From assembly GCF_009765365.1 (NCBI RefSeq), contig NZ_VTOM01000027.1, forward strand, positions 1-64,000: DNA of 64,000 bases, in the 5' to 3' direction. Source of the DNA: Antarcticirhabdus aurantiaca. GTDB taxonomy: Bacteria; Pseudomonadota; Alphaproteobacteria; Rhizobiales; Rhizobiaceae. This document shows, piece by piece, positions 1 through 10,597 of this stretch; positions within the stretch are counted from its first letter, which is position 1, and each line of letters opens with the position of its first letter. The position numbers and the translations under genes are program-made. The notes beneath the pieces are model-generated. The model had not been told where the DNA came from, made no database searches, and saw nothing but the letters and a program-made list of their open reading frames with translations.

Positions 1-182
1 AAGCATCGCCCCGATCGGCGATGATCCCCTCGTCAGCCTGCCAACCCTCGCAGTCTGATCTGCCCGGCCCAAGCCGGCAACCGTGGTGGCCCTTCGCGAG
101 CTACACCACGCCAAGGGACACGACCCACCTCGGCCCATGGGCGGCGTTTTCGTTCGCGCGCTTTGCCCTTATATGCCGCCCC

Positions 183-1314
<1,132 letters not shown>

Positions 1315-1331
<17 letters not shown>

Positions 1332-2265
1332 AGCGGTGCGATTTCCCGAGGACGCCGGCGTCTTCGTCTTCGGTGCCGGATACTCGGCCGGACGCTTCGT
1401 CGAAGCCCTTCCGAAGACGAGCATCCGCGGGCTGACGGTGCGCAGCGGCGAGGGCGTCGAAGCCTGGCGCGCCCGCGGCCTGCCGGCCCTTTGCTTCGAC
1501 GGCGAGGCGGCGGATCGGGGCGACGATGCGGAAATCGAACGGGCGCTGGCCGAGACGACGCACCTCCTCGTTTCAGTGCCGCCCGGCCATCCCGGCCCGC
1601 CGGGGGCGCGGGTCGGGGGCGCCAACGCGACGCCGGGCGACCCGGTGCTGCGCCGCTTCGGCGAGGCTTTGGAGCGGGCGGCGCCGCGGCTCGAATGGAT
1701 CGGCTACCTTTCGACGGTCGGCGTCTACGGCGATCACGACGGCGCCTGGATCGACGAAACGGCGGAGCTCAAGCCCGTGTCGTCCCGCTCGCGCGAGCGC
1801 GTCTCGGCGGAAGAAGGCTGGACGGCGCTGGGACAGGCGTGCGGGATTCCCGTCGCGATCCTCCGGCTGTCGGGCATCTACGGTCCCGGCCGCAACGCCT
1901 TCCGGAACCTGGCGGACGGCACCGCGCGGCGGATCGTGAAGCCGGGTCAGGTGTTCAACCGAATCCACGTCGACGACATCGCCGGCGCCGCGTTTCTGCT
2001 GGCGCAAAAGCGCCTTGGCGGGCCCTTCAACGTGTCGGACGACGAGCCGGCGCCGCCGGGCGACGTGGTGCTCCACGCCGCGCACCTCGCCGGCGTCGAG
2101 CCGCCGCCCGAGACGCCCTTCGACCCGGCCGCGATGAGCCCGATGGCGCGCTCCTTCTGGGGCGAGAACAAGCGCGTCTCCAACGCGCGGCTCAAGCGAT
2201 CCGGCTACGCCTTCCGCTTTCCCACCTATCGCGAGGGGCTGGCGGGCCTTCTGCCGGAGGCCTGA
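1315..2265 (+). CDS. SDR-family NAD(P)-dependent epimerase/oxidoreductase
   Basis: A 316-residue extended short-chain dehydrogenase/epimerase-like protein. The N-terminus carries a Rossmann-type glycine motif (FVFGAGYSAGRF), and the middle has STVGVYGDHDG and LRLSGIYGPGRN, typical of the nucleotide-sugar-epimerase fold; substrate unknown. It starts with ATG inside the end of queG (17-base overlap), which suggests translational coupling. It resembles the YeeZ-type proteins of this superfamily. Its end is only 4 bases from the stop of the convergent heparinase-like gene. Confidence 0.8.
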
Positions 2266-2269
2266 CGCC

Positions 2270-3976
2270 TCAGCGCGGCAGCTCGCGCTGGAAGCTCCAG
2301 AACACGGTGTCGACGATGTCGGCGTCGAAGCCGAGAACGATCTGCGAGGTGCGGCGACCGCCGCCCGTGCTGCCATCGGCGAAGAAGATCGAGTCCTCGA
2401 CCTCCGGCTCGACGGTCGCGGCGAACAGCCAGGCGTGGTTGCGCGCCTGGAGCCGCAGGCCGCCCTCGACCGCTTCCACCACCACGGAGGGGTGCAGGTG
2501 GAAGCGGACCGCCGCGCGGCGTCGGCCCTCGAAGGCGACGCAGCGCCGACCGGCCTCGGCGAGGCGGTCGGTGCCTTCGATGCGGTGGCCGCCGGCGCTC
2601 AGCGCGATGCGCCGCTCGTGAAGCAGCCCGAAATCCTCGGCATAGCCGTCGTGAACGGCGCGGAAGGCGAAGAGGCCGTCCTCGTCCTCGCGCTCCATCG
2701 TCACCTGGCTCGGGCCCCGGATCAGCGGGTTGCCGAGGAAGCGGCCGAGCGCGGCGTGGCGCGCGAAGCGCGAGGAGGAGCGGTCGGCGAGCGTCAGCGT
2801 CGAATGGGCGGCGGTGACGCGGCTGGCGTGGCGGCGGCTCTCGCTCCGGCTGCCGGGCGCGCCGCAGCTCACCACGAAGCGCTGGCCGAGCGAGGAGAAC
2901 TCGAAGCCGAGCGTTCCCGCATGGGCCTCGCCCGACAGCGCCGGCGCCGGGGGAAGGCCGGTATCGGCGAGAAGCACCGTGCCGCCCGCGGCGAGGCGCT
3001 GGTAGCCGGAATGGCGGGCGTTGGAGATCGGCTCGCCCATGGTCTCGTCGTGGCGCAGCACGGCGGCGAGGAGCCGCGGCTCGGCCGCGCCCGCGCCGTT
3101 GAACAGCGCCAGCGCCCCGTCGCCGTGGCGGAAGAAGCGCAGCGCCGGAAGCATCCGGTCGACGGCGGAGTAAAGCGCGCGCGGCACCGGCTGGCCGGCG
3201 TCGAGCAGGAGCTGGCGCAGCGGCAGGAGGTCGGCGAGGATCTCCGGGATCGCCTCGGGATTGCGCGACACGTGGCCGCCGTCGGGGAAGATCTGCCGAT
3301 CGAGCTCGGCGGCGAGCGCCTTGGCGGCGGCGCGCGCCCGCGCCCGGCCGGCGGGCAGGCACAGCGCGGCATAGGCGAGGGCGATGCGGGCCCGCAGCCG
3401 CGGCAGGCCGGCGGGCGCCTCGCCCACGGACACGCGCTTCACGTGCCGCGCCTCGCGCCCGAGGCTCTTCAGGAAGAGCCGCGCGAAGGCGGGGTCGGCG
3501 CCCTCCATGAGGAAGGCGGCATGGGCGATCCAGGCGATCAGGCGGCGCGAGGCGACGTCCGGCTCGTAGGGCACGCGGCCCGCGCCGAACCGGCGGGCGC
3601 CGATCCATTCCGACACGAGAAGGCGGGCGTTGCGGGCGGCGAGCGCGTCGCCGGCGGCGGCGAGATGGCGCAGCCAGTCGAAGGCGTGGAGCTCGCGCGC
3701 CCAGAGCGGCGAGGACGGCACCAGCGCGAAGGGCGAGACGCCCTCGGCATGGGCGGTTGTGCCGGCGAGGGTGAAGGTGCCGGAATAGATCTCCTGCGCT
3801 TTAGCCGGATCGCCGGCGCGCAGCGGCGTCGGCAAGGCGACGAGCGCGTCCGGCGCCGCCCCGGCGAGGCGCAGCCAGGTGAGGGGGCCGGCGCCGAGGG
3901 CGCAGCGCGCGCGGCGCCAGGCTTCCCGCACCATCAGTCCCGCAAGGCGCGGGTCGTCCACCAAGCTTTCCGCCAC
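2270..3976 (-). CDS. Heparinase II/III family protein
   Basis: A 568-residue protein of the heparinase II/III-like family common in Rhizobiales next to rsmB. The N-terminal half looks like an alpha-helical toroid (LRHLAAAGDALAARNARLL, WIAHAAFLMEG) and the C-terminal half like the beta-sandwich domain (VTAAHSTLTLADRSSSRF, FHLHPSVVVEAV). The family includes polysaccharide lyases, but the true substrate of this subfamily is not known. The start is GTG at 3974-3976 (MAESLVDDP); there is no clear signal peptide. In related genomes it lies between rsmB and purH; here a 566-base gap with a palindromic repeat separates it from rsmB, and purH is not seen. Confidence 0.85.
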   Translation of the reverse strand: MAESLVDDPRLAGLMVREAWRRARCALGAGPLTWLRLAGAAPDALVALPTPLRAGDPAKAQEIYSGTFTLAGTTAHAEGVSPFALVPSSPLWARELHAFDWLRHLAAAGDALAARNARLLVSEWIGARRFGAGRVPYEPDVASRRLIAWIAHAAFLMEGADPAFARLFLKSLGREARHVKRVSVGEAPAGLPRLRARIALAYAALCLPAGRARARAAAKALAAELDRQIFPDGGHVSRNPEAIPEILADLLPLRQLLLDAGQPVPRALYSAVDRMLPALRFFRHGDGALALFNGAGAAEPRLLAAVLRHDETMGEPISNARHSGYQRLAAGGTVLLADTGLPPAPALSGEAHAGTLGFEFSSLGQRFVVSCGAPGSRSESRRHASRVTAAHSTLTLADRSSSRFARHAALGRFLGNPLIRGPSQVTMEREDEDGLFAFRAVHDGYAEDFGLLHERRIALSAGGHRIEGTDRLAEAGRRCVAFEGRRRAAVRFHLHPSVVVEAVEGGLRLQARNHAWLFAATVEPEVEDSIFFADGSTGGGRRTSQIVLGFDADIVDTVFWSFQRELPR

Positions 3977-4302
3977 CGCTCACCCGCCTCCGGAGGCCAC
4001 GCCTCCGACACTGCCCGGGCCACCGCTGCGACGCGGCACCCTCATGGTAAACACGAAGCTAAGGCCGGGTGGTTAAGCGCGGCTTAAGAGGTGCGGCGAA
4101 AATCAAACGGGGGGCGGTGGTGCCGTGCCGCATCGTCGGCGGTTTCGGTGCGAGCGGCCCGTTGGCAGCGGAGCGCCGCCGGCTCGGCCGGATCGGCTCG
4201 ACGGGGCGCCGTCGACTGACCCGCTTCCGCGCTACTTTGTCGGCTTCACCGGTCCGACCCTACCGAACAGCGCCGCCGACCGCCCCATCACCACCTTTGC
4301 GT

Positions 4303-4439
4303 CGTCATCCCGGCCTTGAGCCGGGATCCATTCCAAACCGCCAGACGAGGCCGGAGCGGCGGACCGGCGAGCGGGCCGCCGACCGGTTCTGACAGGCCTC
4401 GCGCAGAGGCATGGATCCCGGCTCAAGGCCGGGATGACG
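4303..4439. repeat. Paired palindromic (REP-like) element in a 566-base intergenic gap
   Basis: Two 29-base arms, 4303-4331 and 4411-4439, are perfect reverse complements of each other, and each arm is itself a hairpin (ATCCCGGC-cttga-GCCGGGAT). This double-hairpin layout is typical of dispersed REP or BIME-like repeats. It fills part of the gap 3977-4542 between rsmB and the heparinase-like gene, in which I see no gene. The rest of the gap presumably holds the promoter of the heparinase-like gene, but I could not pick boxes with confidence. Confidence 0.8.
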
Positions 4440-4542
4440 AGCTGGAACGGGGGAAGGAGGGAAGTGAGGGGAGAAGAGCGGAGAGGAGGGTGCCGGCGCA
4501 GCCCTCCATCGTTCGCCTGTCGTTCAGCCGGCCGGTCCCGCC

Positions 4543-5928
4543 TCAGGCGGCCGCGCGTTTCAGCCTTGCGGCGAAGAAGCCGTCGAGGCCGGAGGCGTCG
4601 AGCGTGCCGCGATCGAGCATGTCGGGGAGGGTGCGGACCATGCCGTCGGGGGTGACGGCCTCGCTCAGGCCCGGCAGCTCGTCCGGTTGGATGCGATCCA
4701 GCGCGAAGTCGCTGCGCTCGGCGAGAAAGCCCGCGACCACGCCCTCGCCCTCTTCGGCATCGAGCGAGCAGTTGGAGAAGACGAGCACGCCGCCCGGCTT
4801 CACGAGGTCGGCGGCCTCGCGCAGGAGCCGCGCCTGGACGCCGGCGAGGCTCGTCACCTCCTCGGCGTTCTTCGTGTAGCCGACGTCGGGGTGGCGGCGC
4901 AGCGTGCCGGTGGAGGAGCAGGGCGCGTCGAGAAGCACGGCGTCGAAGGGCGACAGATCGAGCGTGGCGAACTCGCCGACGCGCGTTTCGGCCGACAGGC
5001 CGAGGCGCTCGAAATTGCCCTCCAGCCGCTTCATCCGGCTCGCCGAGCGGTCGACGGCGGTGACGCGGGCGCCGCGGGCGGCGAGCTGCGCCGTCTTGCC
5101 GCCCGGCGCGGCGCAGAGATCGGCGACCGCTTGGCCTTCGATCGCGCCGAAGAGGCGGGCCGGCAGGCTCGCCGCCGCGTCCTGGACGATCCAGGCGCCC
5201 TCGGCGAAGCCGGGCAGCGCGGTCACCGGCCCGTCGAAGGCCGGCAGGCGCACGGAGCCCGTCGGAAGAAGGTCGGCGCCGAGCTGGCTCGCGAAGGCCG
5301 CGGCGTCGCCCTTGAGAATGGTGAGGTCGAGGGGGGCGGGGCGGGCGAGAAGGGCGGCGATGCGCCGGGCCCGCCCGTCGCCGTAGGTCGCGGCGAGGCG
5401 CTCGAAGAGCCAGGGCGGGCAGTCGCGCGCGGGGTCCGCGTCGGCCTGCGCGAGAACCGCCTCCTTCTCGCGGGCGAGGCGGCGCAGGAGCGCGTTGACG
5501 AGGCCGGCGAAGCGCGCGAGGCGCGGATCGGCCTTGGCGAGCGACACGGCGGTGTCGACCGCGGCCGAGTCCGGCACGTCGAGAAACAGCACCTGCGCGG
5601 CCCCGACGTGGAGGAGATGCTCCAAGGCGCGGGCATTGCCGGGAAGCGGCCGGTCGACGCGGGCCGCAAGGGCCGCCGCGATCGTGCCGCGCCGGCGCAG
5701 GGCCACGTGGAGGATGGCCCGCACGAGGCCCTGGTCGCGCGCGTCGAGGCGGCGCAGCCCGGGATGGCCGCCGACGGGATCGAGCAGCCCGTCGAGCGAG
5801 GTTCGCGCGTCCACCACGGCGGCGAGGAGCTTGGCGGCGATCGCGCGGACGGCAAGGCCGGGCGCGTCGGGAACGCGCTCGGCTTCGAAACGTCGGGGCG
5901 GGCGGCTCGTCGGGGCGGGGCGGGTCAA
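4543..5928 (-). CDS. rsmB: 16S rRNA (cytosine967-C5)-methyltransferase RsmB
   Basis: SAM-dependent m5C methyltransferase of 461 residues. The N-terminal NusB-like helical domain ([27 protein letters not shown]) is followed by a Rossmann methyltransferase domain with the SAM motif [14 protein letters not shown] and the two cysteine motifs, [15 protein letters not shown] and [12 protein letters not shown] chose TTG at 5926-5928 because it overlaps the htpX stop in a TTGA arrangement and gives a start ([13 protein letters not shown]) where RsmB homology begins; the longer open frame upstream is a shadow of htpX. The pair htpX-rsmB is conserved in Rhizobiales. Confidence 0.93.
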   Translation of the reverse strand: MTRPAPTSRPPRRFEAERVPDAPGLAVRAIAAKLLAAVVDARTSLDGLLDPVGGHPGLRRLDARDQGLVRAILHVALRRRGTIAAALAARVDRPLPGNARALEHLLHVGAAQVLFLDVPDSAAVDTAVSLAKADPRLARFAGLVNALLRRLAREKEAVLAQADADPARDCPPWLFERLAATYGDGRARRIAALLARPAPLDLTILKGDAAAFASQLGADLLPTGSVRLPAFDGPVTALPGFAEGAWIVQDAAASLPARLFGAIEGQAVADLCAAPGGKTAQLAARGARVTAVDRSASRMKRLEGNFERLGLSAETRVGEFATLDLSPFDAVLLDAPCSSTGTLRRHPDVGYTKNAEEVTSLAGVQARLLREAADLVKPGGVLVFSNCSLDAEEGEGVVAGFLAERSDFALDRIQPDELPGLSEAVTPDGMVRTLPDMLDRGTLDASGLDGFFAARLKRAAA

Positions 5929-6986
5929 CCCCAGGGTCCCCGCGGGCCGGAGCGCGGCTTTCCGATGCTGGGCGGGCGGGCGGAGGAGGCGCCCGATCCG
6001 CCGCGCGGCGCGCCGGTCCGGCCGCTGCCGTTCCAGGGACCGTGGGCGATGCCGCCGAAGCCCGCGCCGCGCACGGCGCCCGCGTCGGAGAAGGAGCCGG
6101 GACGCGGGCCCGCGACGAAGCCGCCCCCGCCGGCGCCGAAGCCCGGCTCGCCCGCCATGGTCTGCAGCGCGGCAATGCGGTTCTCGGTCGCCGGATGTGT
6201 GGAGAACAGGCCGTCCATGCGCTGACCGTTCAGGGGATTGATAATGAACATGTGGGCGGTGGCCGGGTTGCGCTCGGCGTCGACGTTGACGACCCGGTGC
6301 GCGCCGCCGGCGATCTTGGCGAGCGCCGAGGCGAGGGCCAGGGGCTGGCCGCAGATCTCGGCGCCGCGCCGGTCGGCGGAATATTCGCGGGTGCGCGAGA
6401 TCGCCATCTGCACCAGCATGGCCGCGAAGGGCGCGACGATGATGGCGAGAAGCACCCCGACGAAGCCGAAGGGATTGTTGTTGTCGCGGTTGCCGCCGAA
6501 GAAGAAGGCGAAGTTGCCGAGCATGGAGATCGCGCCGGCCAGCGTCGCGGTGATCGTCATGATCAGCGTGTCGCGGTTCTGGACGTGGGCGAGCTCGTGC
6601 GCCATCACGCCCGCCACCTCGTCGGCGTTGAGCGTGGCGAGCAGACCCGTCGTCGCGGCGACGGCCGCGTTCTGCGGGTTGCGCCCGGTGGCGAAGGCGT
6701 TGGGCTGGGGATTGTCGATGACGTAGACCTTCGGCATGGGCAGGCCGGCATTCCTCGCCAGCCGCTCGACGATGCCGTAATATTCGGGCGCCGAGCGCGC
6801 GTCCACCTCGTGGGCGTGGTGCATGCGCAGCACCATCTTGTCGGCGTTCCAATAGGCGAAGAGGTTCATCGCGGCGGCGACGGCGAAGGCGATCGCCATA
6901 CCCCCGATGCCGCCGACGAGATAGCCGATTCCCATGAAGAGCGCGGTCAGCCCGCCGATCAGCATGGCCGTCTTGAGCATGTTCAT
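5925..6986 (-). CDS. htpX: Membrane zinc metalloprotease HtpX
   Basis: Inner-membrane heat-shock protease, 353 residues. The zinc site HELAH is at about 130-134, after two N-terminal membrane segments ([17 protein letters not shown] and the segment following it); two more hydrophobic segments follow the HELAH ([13 protein letters not shown] and [14 protein letters not shown]). The start MNMLKTAML at 6986 is the family start; longer open frame upstream is not conserved in character. The C-terminal 70 or so residues are a glycine- and proline-rich tail ([16 protein letters not shown]), making it longer than the usual 280-320 residues. Its stop overlaps the rsmB start. Confidence 0.94.
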   Translation of the reverse strand: MNMLKTAMLIGGLTALFMGIGYLVGGIGGMAIAFAVAAAMNLFAYWNADKMVLRMHHAHEVDARSAPEYYGIVERLARNAGLPMPKVYVIDNPQPNAFATGRNPQNAAVAATTGLLATLNADEVAGVMAHELAHVQNRDTLIMTITATLAGAISMLGNFAFFFGGNRDNNNPFGFVGVLLAIIVAPFAAMLVQMAISRTREYSADRRGAEICGQPLALASALAKIAGGAHRVVNVDAERNPATAHMFIINPLNGQRMDGLFSTHPATENRIAALQTMAGEPGFGAGGGGFVAGPRPGSFSDAGAVRGAGFGGIAHGPWNGSGRTGAPRGGSGASSARPPSIGKPRSGPRGPWG

Positions 6987-7128
6987 GAGGGTGTCGGTCT
7001 CCTTGTCGCGGAACGTGAACGGAACACCCCGAATTTGGGAGCCGATGCGCTCCCCTTCAATGACCTTTCGCGGGCGGGGGGAAATGCCTATCTCGCGGAA
7101 GACCACGGATGTTCGGGACGACGAGACG

Positions 7129-7302
7129 ATGAGCGAGCTGAAAGAGCTGAGCCCGGCCGCGCGGCGGGCGCTGGAGGAAGCCGCCGAGCGCCGCCGCCTG
7201 GCCGAGGCGGCCGAGCGGCCGGTCGAGGTGAACGGCCGCAAGGGCCCGGAACCCGTGCGTTACGGGGACTGGGAAAAGAACGGGATCATCTCGGACTTCT
7301 GA
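7129..7302 (+). CDS. DUF1674 protein, SDHAF4-like succinate dehydrogenase assembly factor
   Basis: Small protein of 57 residues ending in the hallmark of the DUF1674/SDHAF4 family, [19 protein letters not shown]. The eukaryotic SDHAF4 relative binds the flavinated SdhA subunit during assembly of succinate dehydrogenase; the same role is inferred here. The ATG at 7129 gives the typical bacterial length; an in-frame ATG further upstream (about 7060) would add a non-conserved extension. The gene is divergent from htpX, a neighbourhood common in Rhizobiales. Confidence 0.88.
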   Translation: MSELKELSPAARRALEEAAERRRLAEAAERPVEVNGRKGPEPVRYGDWEKNGIISDF

Positions 7303-7333
7303 GGGGAGGGGGCCTTCGCCCTCCGTTCCGGAG

Positions 7334-7349
7334 TGTTTCACGTGAAAAC
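7334..7349. promoter_or_regulatory. Degenerate parS-like site
   Basis: TGTTTCACGTGAAAAC matches the chromosomal parS consensus TGTTTCACGTGAAACA at 14 of 16 positions and keeps the central TTTCACGTGAAA. It lies in the short gap between two convergent genes, about 35 kb from the putative origin and 20 kb from parB. ParB binding is inferred. Confidence 0.65.
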
Positions 7350-7350
7350 A

Positions 7351-7374
7351 GGGCGCGGCACCCATGCCGCGCCC
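7351..7374. terminator. Hairpin between convergent genes, likely terminator
   Basis: A perfect 10-bp stem (GGGCGCGGCA / TGCCGCGCCC) with a 4-base loop lies just after the parS-like site, between the ends of the DUF1674 gene and the sugar dehydrogenase gene. There is no clear T run, so it could be a weak bidirectional terminator. Confidence 0.5.
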
Positions 7375-7397
7375 TCGTCCATGTCCGTCAGGTTTCG

Positions 7398-8702
7398 TCA
7401 GGCGCCCTGGCGCGTCACGCGCAGGATGGTGGACGAACCCGCTCTCGGGTCCTCGGTCACCGCGTAGACCGCGCCGTCCGGGCCGACCCTGACGTCGCGG
7501 ATGCGGGCATCGAGCGACACGCGGTCCTCGGCCGCCACGCGCCCGTCCTCCATGTGCAGGACGACGAGGCCCGTCGAGACGAGGCCGCCGACGAGGAAGG
7601 CGTTCTGCCATTCCGGGAACTCGGCGCCCTCGTACCAGGCCATGCCGGAGGGGCCGACCACCGGATCCCAGTAATAGACCGGCTGCTCCATGCCGTCCTG
7701 CGCGGTGAGGCCGCCCTCGACCGGACCGCCGCTGTATTCCACGCCGTAGGTGATCACCGGCCAGCCGTAGTTCTTGCCGGCCTCCGGGCGGTTCAGCTCG
7801 TCGCCGCCGCGCGGCCCGTGCTCCACCGTCCACAGGCGGCCCTCGCCGTCGAGCGCGGCGGACTGGAGGTTGCGGTGGCCATAGGACCAGATCTCGGGCT
7901 GGGCGTTGTTCGCGCCGTCCGCGAAGGGATTGCCCTCCGCCGCGCTGCCGTCGACGTTGATGCGGAAGACCTTGCCGAGGCCGCTTTCGAGGTTCTGCGC
8001 CTGCTCGCGGATCGGGTCGTCCGAGCGCTCGCCGACGGTGACGTAGAGGTGGCCATCGGCCGAGAAGACGAGGCGCGAGCCGTAGTGCTTGGTGTTGTCG
8101 TAGGACGGCATCTGGCGGAAGACGACCTCGACGTCCTCCAGCGCCGTGCCGTCGGCGCTCAGCGTGCCGCGGGCGACGCTGGTGCCGTTGCCCTCGTCGC
8201 GCGGCTCGGAGAAGGATACGAAGACGTGGCGGCTCGTCTCGAAGTCGGGCGCGAGCGCGACGTCGAGGAGGCCCGCCTGGCCGCCCGAGACGACCTCCGG
8301 CACGCCGGAGATGGCGGGGCCGACCTCGCCTTCGGGCGTCACGATGTGCATCGCGCCCTCCTTGGCGGTGACCAGCATGCGCCCGTCGGGCAGGAACTCC
8401 ATGGCCCAGAGGTGCGGCAGCCCTTCCGCGACCGTCTCGACCTTGACCTCGGGCGTTTCGCCGGACTGCGGCGCGCGGGTCTGGCCGGCGAAGGCGGGCT
8501 CCTGCCCTTGCGCGTTCGGCGCCTCGGTCTCGACCGGGGCGGTGGCTGCCGTGTTCTCCTCGCCGGTCGCCGGCGGCGTGCCCTCGACGTGGTCGATGGG
8601 CGAGGTGTCGCCGGTGGACTGGGCGAGGGCGGGCAGGGCGGACAGGCTGAGGCCGGCGGCGAGGGCGGTGCCGGCGAGGAGGGCGGACAAGCGCAAGGAC
8701 AT
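7398..8702 (-). CDS. Periplasmic PQQ-dependent sugar dehydrogenase-like protein
   Basis: 434 residues with a Sec signal peptide (ALLAGTALAAGLSLSALPALA, cleavage near AQS), a low-complexity linker rich in T, A and E, then a six-bladed beta-propeller of the glucose/sorbosone dehydrogenase family. Family motifs seen include WAMEFLPDGRMLVT, YGSRLVFSADGHLYVTVGE and VEHGPRGGDELN. Family members bind PQQ and oxidise aldose sugars in the periplasm; the substrate of this one is unknown, and no PQQ synthesis genes occur in the window. It resembles E. coli YliI (Asd). Single-gene unit, convergent with the SDHAF4-like gene. Confidence 0.88.
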   Translation of the reverse strand: MSLRLSALLAGTALAAGLSLSALPALAQSTGDTSPIDHVEGTPPATGEENTAATAPVETEAPNAQGQEPAFAGQTRAPQSGETPEVKVETVAEGLPHLWAMEFLPDGRMLVTAKEGAMHIVTPEGEVGPAISGVPEVVSGGQAGLLDVALAPDFETSRHVFVSFSEPRDEGNGTSVARGTLSADGTALEDVEVVFRQMPSYDNTKHYGSRLVFSADGHLYVTVGERSDDPIREQAQNLESGLGKVFRINVDGSAAEGNPFADGANNAQPEIWSYGHRNLQSAALDGEGRLWTVEHGPRGGDELNRPEAGKNYGWPVITYGVEYSGGPVEGGLTAQDGMEQPVYYWDPVVGPSGMAWYEGAEFPEWQNAFLVGGLVSTGLVVLHMEDGRVAAEDRVSLDARIRDVRVGPDGAVYAVTEDPRAGSSTILRVTRQGA

Positions 8703-8765
8703 CGAGCTCCGGTTCGGAAAAGGGCGGGATCGTCGCGATCCCGTGTCTAGCTCCCGAAATGGAAG

Positions 8766-8800
8766 GGGCGGGCGCCGGGGAAACCCCGCGGCGCCCGCCC
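8766..8800 (-). terminator. Strong GC-rich hairpin downstream of hslU
   Basis: Arms GGGCGGGCGCC (8766-8776) and GGCGCCCGCCC (8790-8800) form an 11-bp stem whose loop contains a further GGGG/CCCC pairing. It lies after the hslU stop on the minus strand, followed by CTTCCATTT. It probably ends hslU transcription before the sugar dehydrogenase gene. Confidence 0.6.
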
Positions 8801-8843
8801 TGCAATCATAAGTCTATCAACAAAACCGGAGGCGCGCGTCAGG

Positions 8844-10151
8844 TCACAGGATGAAGCGCGACAGGTCCGCGTTTCCGGCGATCTCGCCGAGCGCCTTTTC
8901 CACGTAGGCCGCGTCGATCCGGAAGGTCGTGTTCGGCCGGTCCGGCGCCTCGAAGGAGATCTCGTCGAGGACGCGCTCCATCACCGTCTGGAGGCGGCGC
9001 GCGCCGATGTTCTCGACCGAGCCGTTGATCCTCACCGCCATGTCGGCGAGCGCGTCGATGGCGTCCTCGGTGATCTCGAGGTCGACGTTCTCCGTCTTCA
9101 TCAGCGCGACGTACTGCTTGATCAGGCTCGCCTCGGTCTCGGTCAGGATGCGGCGGAAGTCGTCCTTGGACAGGGCCTGCAGCTCGACGCGGATCGGCAA
9201 GCGACCCTGGAGCTCCGGCAGGAGGTCGGAGGGCTTGGAGACGTGGAAGGCGCCGGAGGCGATGAACAGGACGTGGTCGGTCTTCACCGGCCCGTGCTTG
9301 GTCGCGACCGTGGTGCCCTCGACGAGCGGCAGGAGGTCGCGCTGGACGCCCTCGCGCGACACGCCGGCGCCCAGGCCTCCTTCGCGGCTCGCCACCTTGT
9401 CGATCTCGTCGATGAAGACGATGCCGTTGTTCTCCACCGCCGCGATGGCCTCGCGCACCAGGCTCTCCTGGTCGAGGAGCTTGTCGGACTCCTCGTTGAG
9501 GAGGAGGCCGTACGAGTCGCGCACCGTGGTGCGGCGCGTCTTGGTGCGACCGCCCAGCGCCTTGCCGAACATCTCGGAAATGTTGAGGACGCCGATGTTG
9601 GCGCCCGGCATGCCGGGGATTTCCATGCCGCCGAGCGGGTTTGCCGTGTCGGCCACCTCGACGTCGATCTCCTTGTCGTCGAGCTCGCCGGCGCGAAGGC
9701 GCTTGCGGAAGGAATCGCGCGTCGCGGGCGAGGCGGTCTTGCCGACGAGGGCGTCGAGCACGCGCTCCTCGGCGCCCTGATGGGCCTTGGCCTTCACCTC
9801 CTCGCGCTTCTTGTCGCGGGTGAGGCCGATACCGACCTCGACGAGGTCGCGCACGATCTGCTCGACGTCGCGGCCGACATAGCCGACCTCGGTGAACTTC
9901 GTCGCCTCGACCTTGATGAAGGGTGCGCCCGCGAGTCGTGCGAGGCGCCGGGAGATCTCGGTCTTGCCGACGCCGGTCGGGCCGATCATCAGGATGTTCT
10001 TCGGCGAGACCTCGTCGCGCAGGCTCCCGTCGAGCTGCTGGCGGCGCCAGCGGTTGCGCAGCGCCACGGCGACCGCGCGCTTGGCGTCCTTCTGGCCGAT
10101 GATGTGGCGATCGAGCTCGGAAACGATCTCGCGGGGGGAAAAGTCGCTCAT
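8844..10151 (-). CDS. hslU: ATP-dependent protease ATPase subunit HslU
   Basis: AAA+ unfoldase of the HslVU (ClpYQ) protease, 435 residues. The Walker A GPTGVGKT is at about 57-64, the Walker B VFIDEID near 250, and the protein ends in the family tail (NADLSRFIL), which contacts HslV. The N-terminal [16 protein letters not shown] is canonical. The gene stands alone: hslV, usually next to it, is not in this window. The start ATG at 10151 is preceded by a 442-base stretch up to the luxR-type gene; no clear promoter could be picked. Confidence 0.97.
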   Translation of the reverse strand: MSDFSPREIVSELDRHIIGQKDAKRAVAVALRNRWRRQQLDGSLRDEVSPKNILMIGPTGVGKTEISRRLARLAGAPFIKVEATKFTEVGYVGRDVEQIVRDLVEVGIGLTRDKKREEVKAKAHQGAEERVLDALVGKTASPATRDSFRKRLRAGELDDKEIDVEVADTANPLGGMEIPGMPGANIGVLNISEMFGKALGGRTKTRRTTVRDSYGLLLNEESDKLLDQESLVREAIAAVENNGIVFIDEIDKVASREGGLGAGVSREGVQRDLLPLVEGTTVATKHGPVKTDHVLFIASGAFHVSKPSDLLPELQGRLPIRVELQALSKDDFRRILTETEASLIKQYVALMKTENVDLEITEDAIDALADMAVRINGSVENIGARRLQTVMERVLDEISFEAPDRPNTTFRIDAAYVEKALGEIAGNADLSRFIL

Positions 10152-10483
10152 TCTCTGAACCGTTCGATTGTCCCGTTCCGCCGCCCTCGTGAACGTCGTG
10201 AAGCAGCGGCGGAGCGGACGGGGGGATAAACGTCTGCCTGTCAGGTCCGCTCGAAGATGGGATGCGAGGCGGCGCGGCGCCAGTCCCGCCGCCTTTGTTC
10301 CCGGACAAAGCGCCTTTACGCCACATTGACCATGGCTGAGGGTTTTAGGCGTCGACGCTCCGCGTCAGATTACTTATCCTGGCATCCAGTCGGCAGGGGG
10401 CGGCACCGGGGGAACGATCCCCGGAGTCGATTCGTCGCGCCGCGCCCGAACCTCGCGATCTCCGGCTCCACCGAGGAGGACCC
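10152..10483. other. Intergenic stretch between hslU and the luxR-type gene
   Basis: No convincing gene on either strand. It holds a 6-bp stem hairpin (CTTTGT at 10293-10298 with ACAAAG at 10305-10310) and a 10-bp palindrome GCGTCGACGC at 10349-10358. It presumably contains the divergent promoters of hslU and of the downstream regulator; no boxes stand out. Confidence 0.5.
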
Positions 10484-10597
10484 ATGCCCGCCGTGCCCGA
10501 CACCACGATGCTGTCCCGCTCGATGGTTCCGGTGCTTTGGGGCGGTATCGTGACCGGCCGGCGACGCGATCCATCCGGCGGGAGGCCGAGGCGTTGA
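10484..10597 (+). CDS. Possible 37-codon leader ORF before the luxR-type gene
   Basis: An ORF beginning MPAVPDTTMLSRSMVPVLWG is preceded by GAGGAGGACCC, a strong ribosome binding site, and its TGA overlaps the TTG start of the next gene in a TTGA arrangement. That layout would suit translational coupling. The peptide has no recognisable motif and an arginine-rich tail, so it may also be chance. I do not recognise a family. Confidence 0.3.
   Translation: MPAVPDTTMLSRSMVPVLWGGIVTGRRRDPSGGRPRR

Noticed and set aside
2435-4087. 550-codon plus-strand frame opposite the heparinase-like gene
   Set aside because: Repetitive A/G/R/E composition and no motif; antisense shadow.
4543-6852. 769-residue version of RsmB
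   Set aside because: The first 308 codons are htpX read in another frame. The TTG overlapping the htpX stop is the sensible start.
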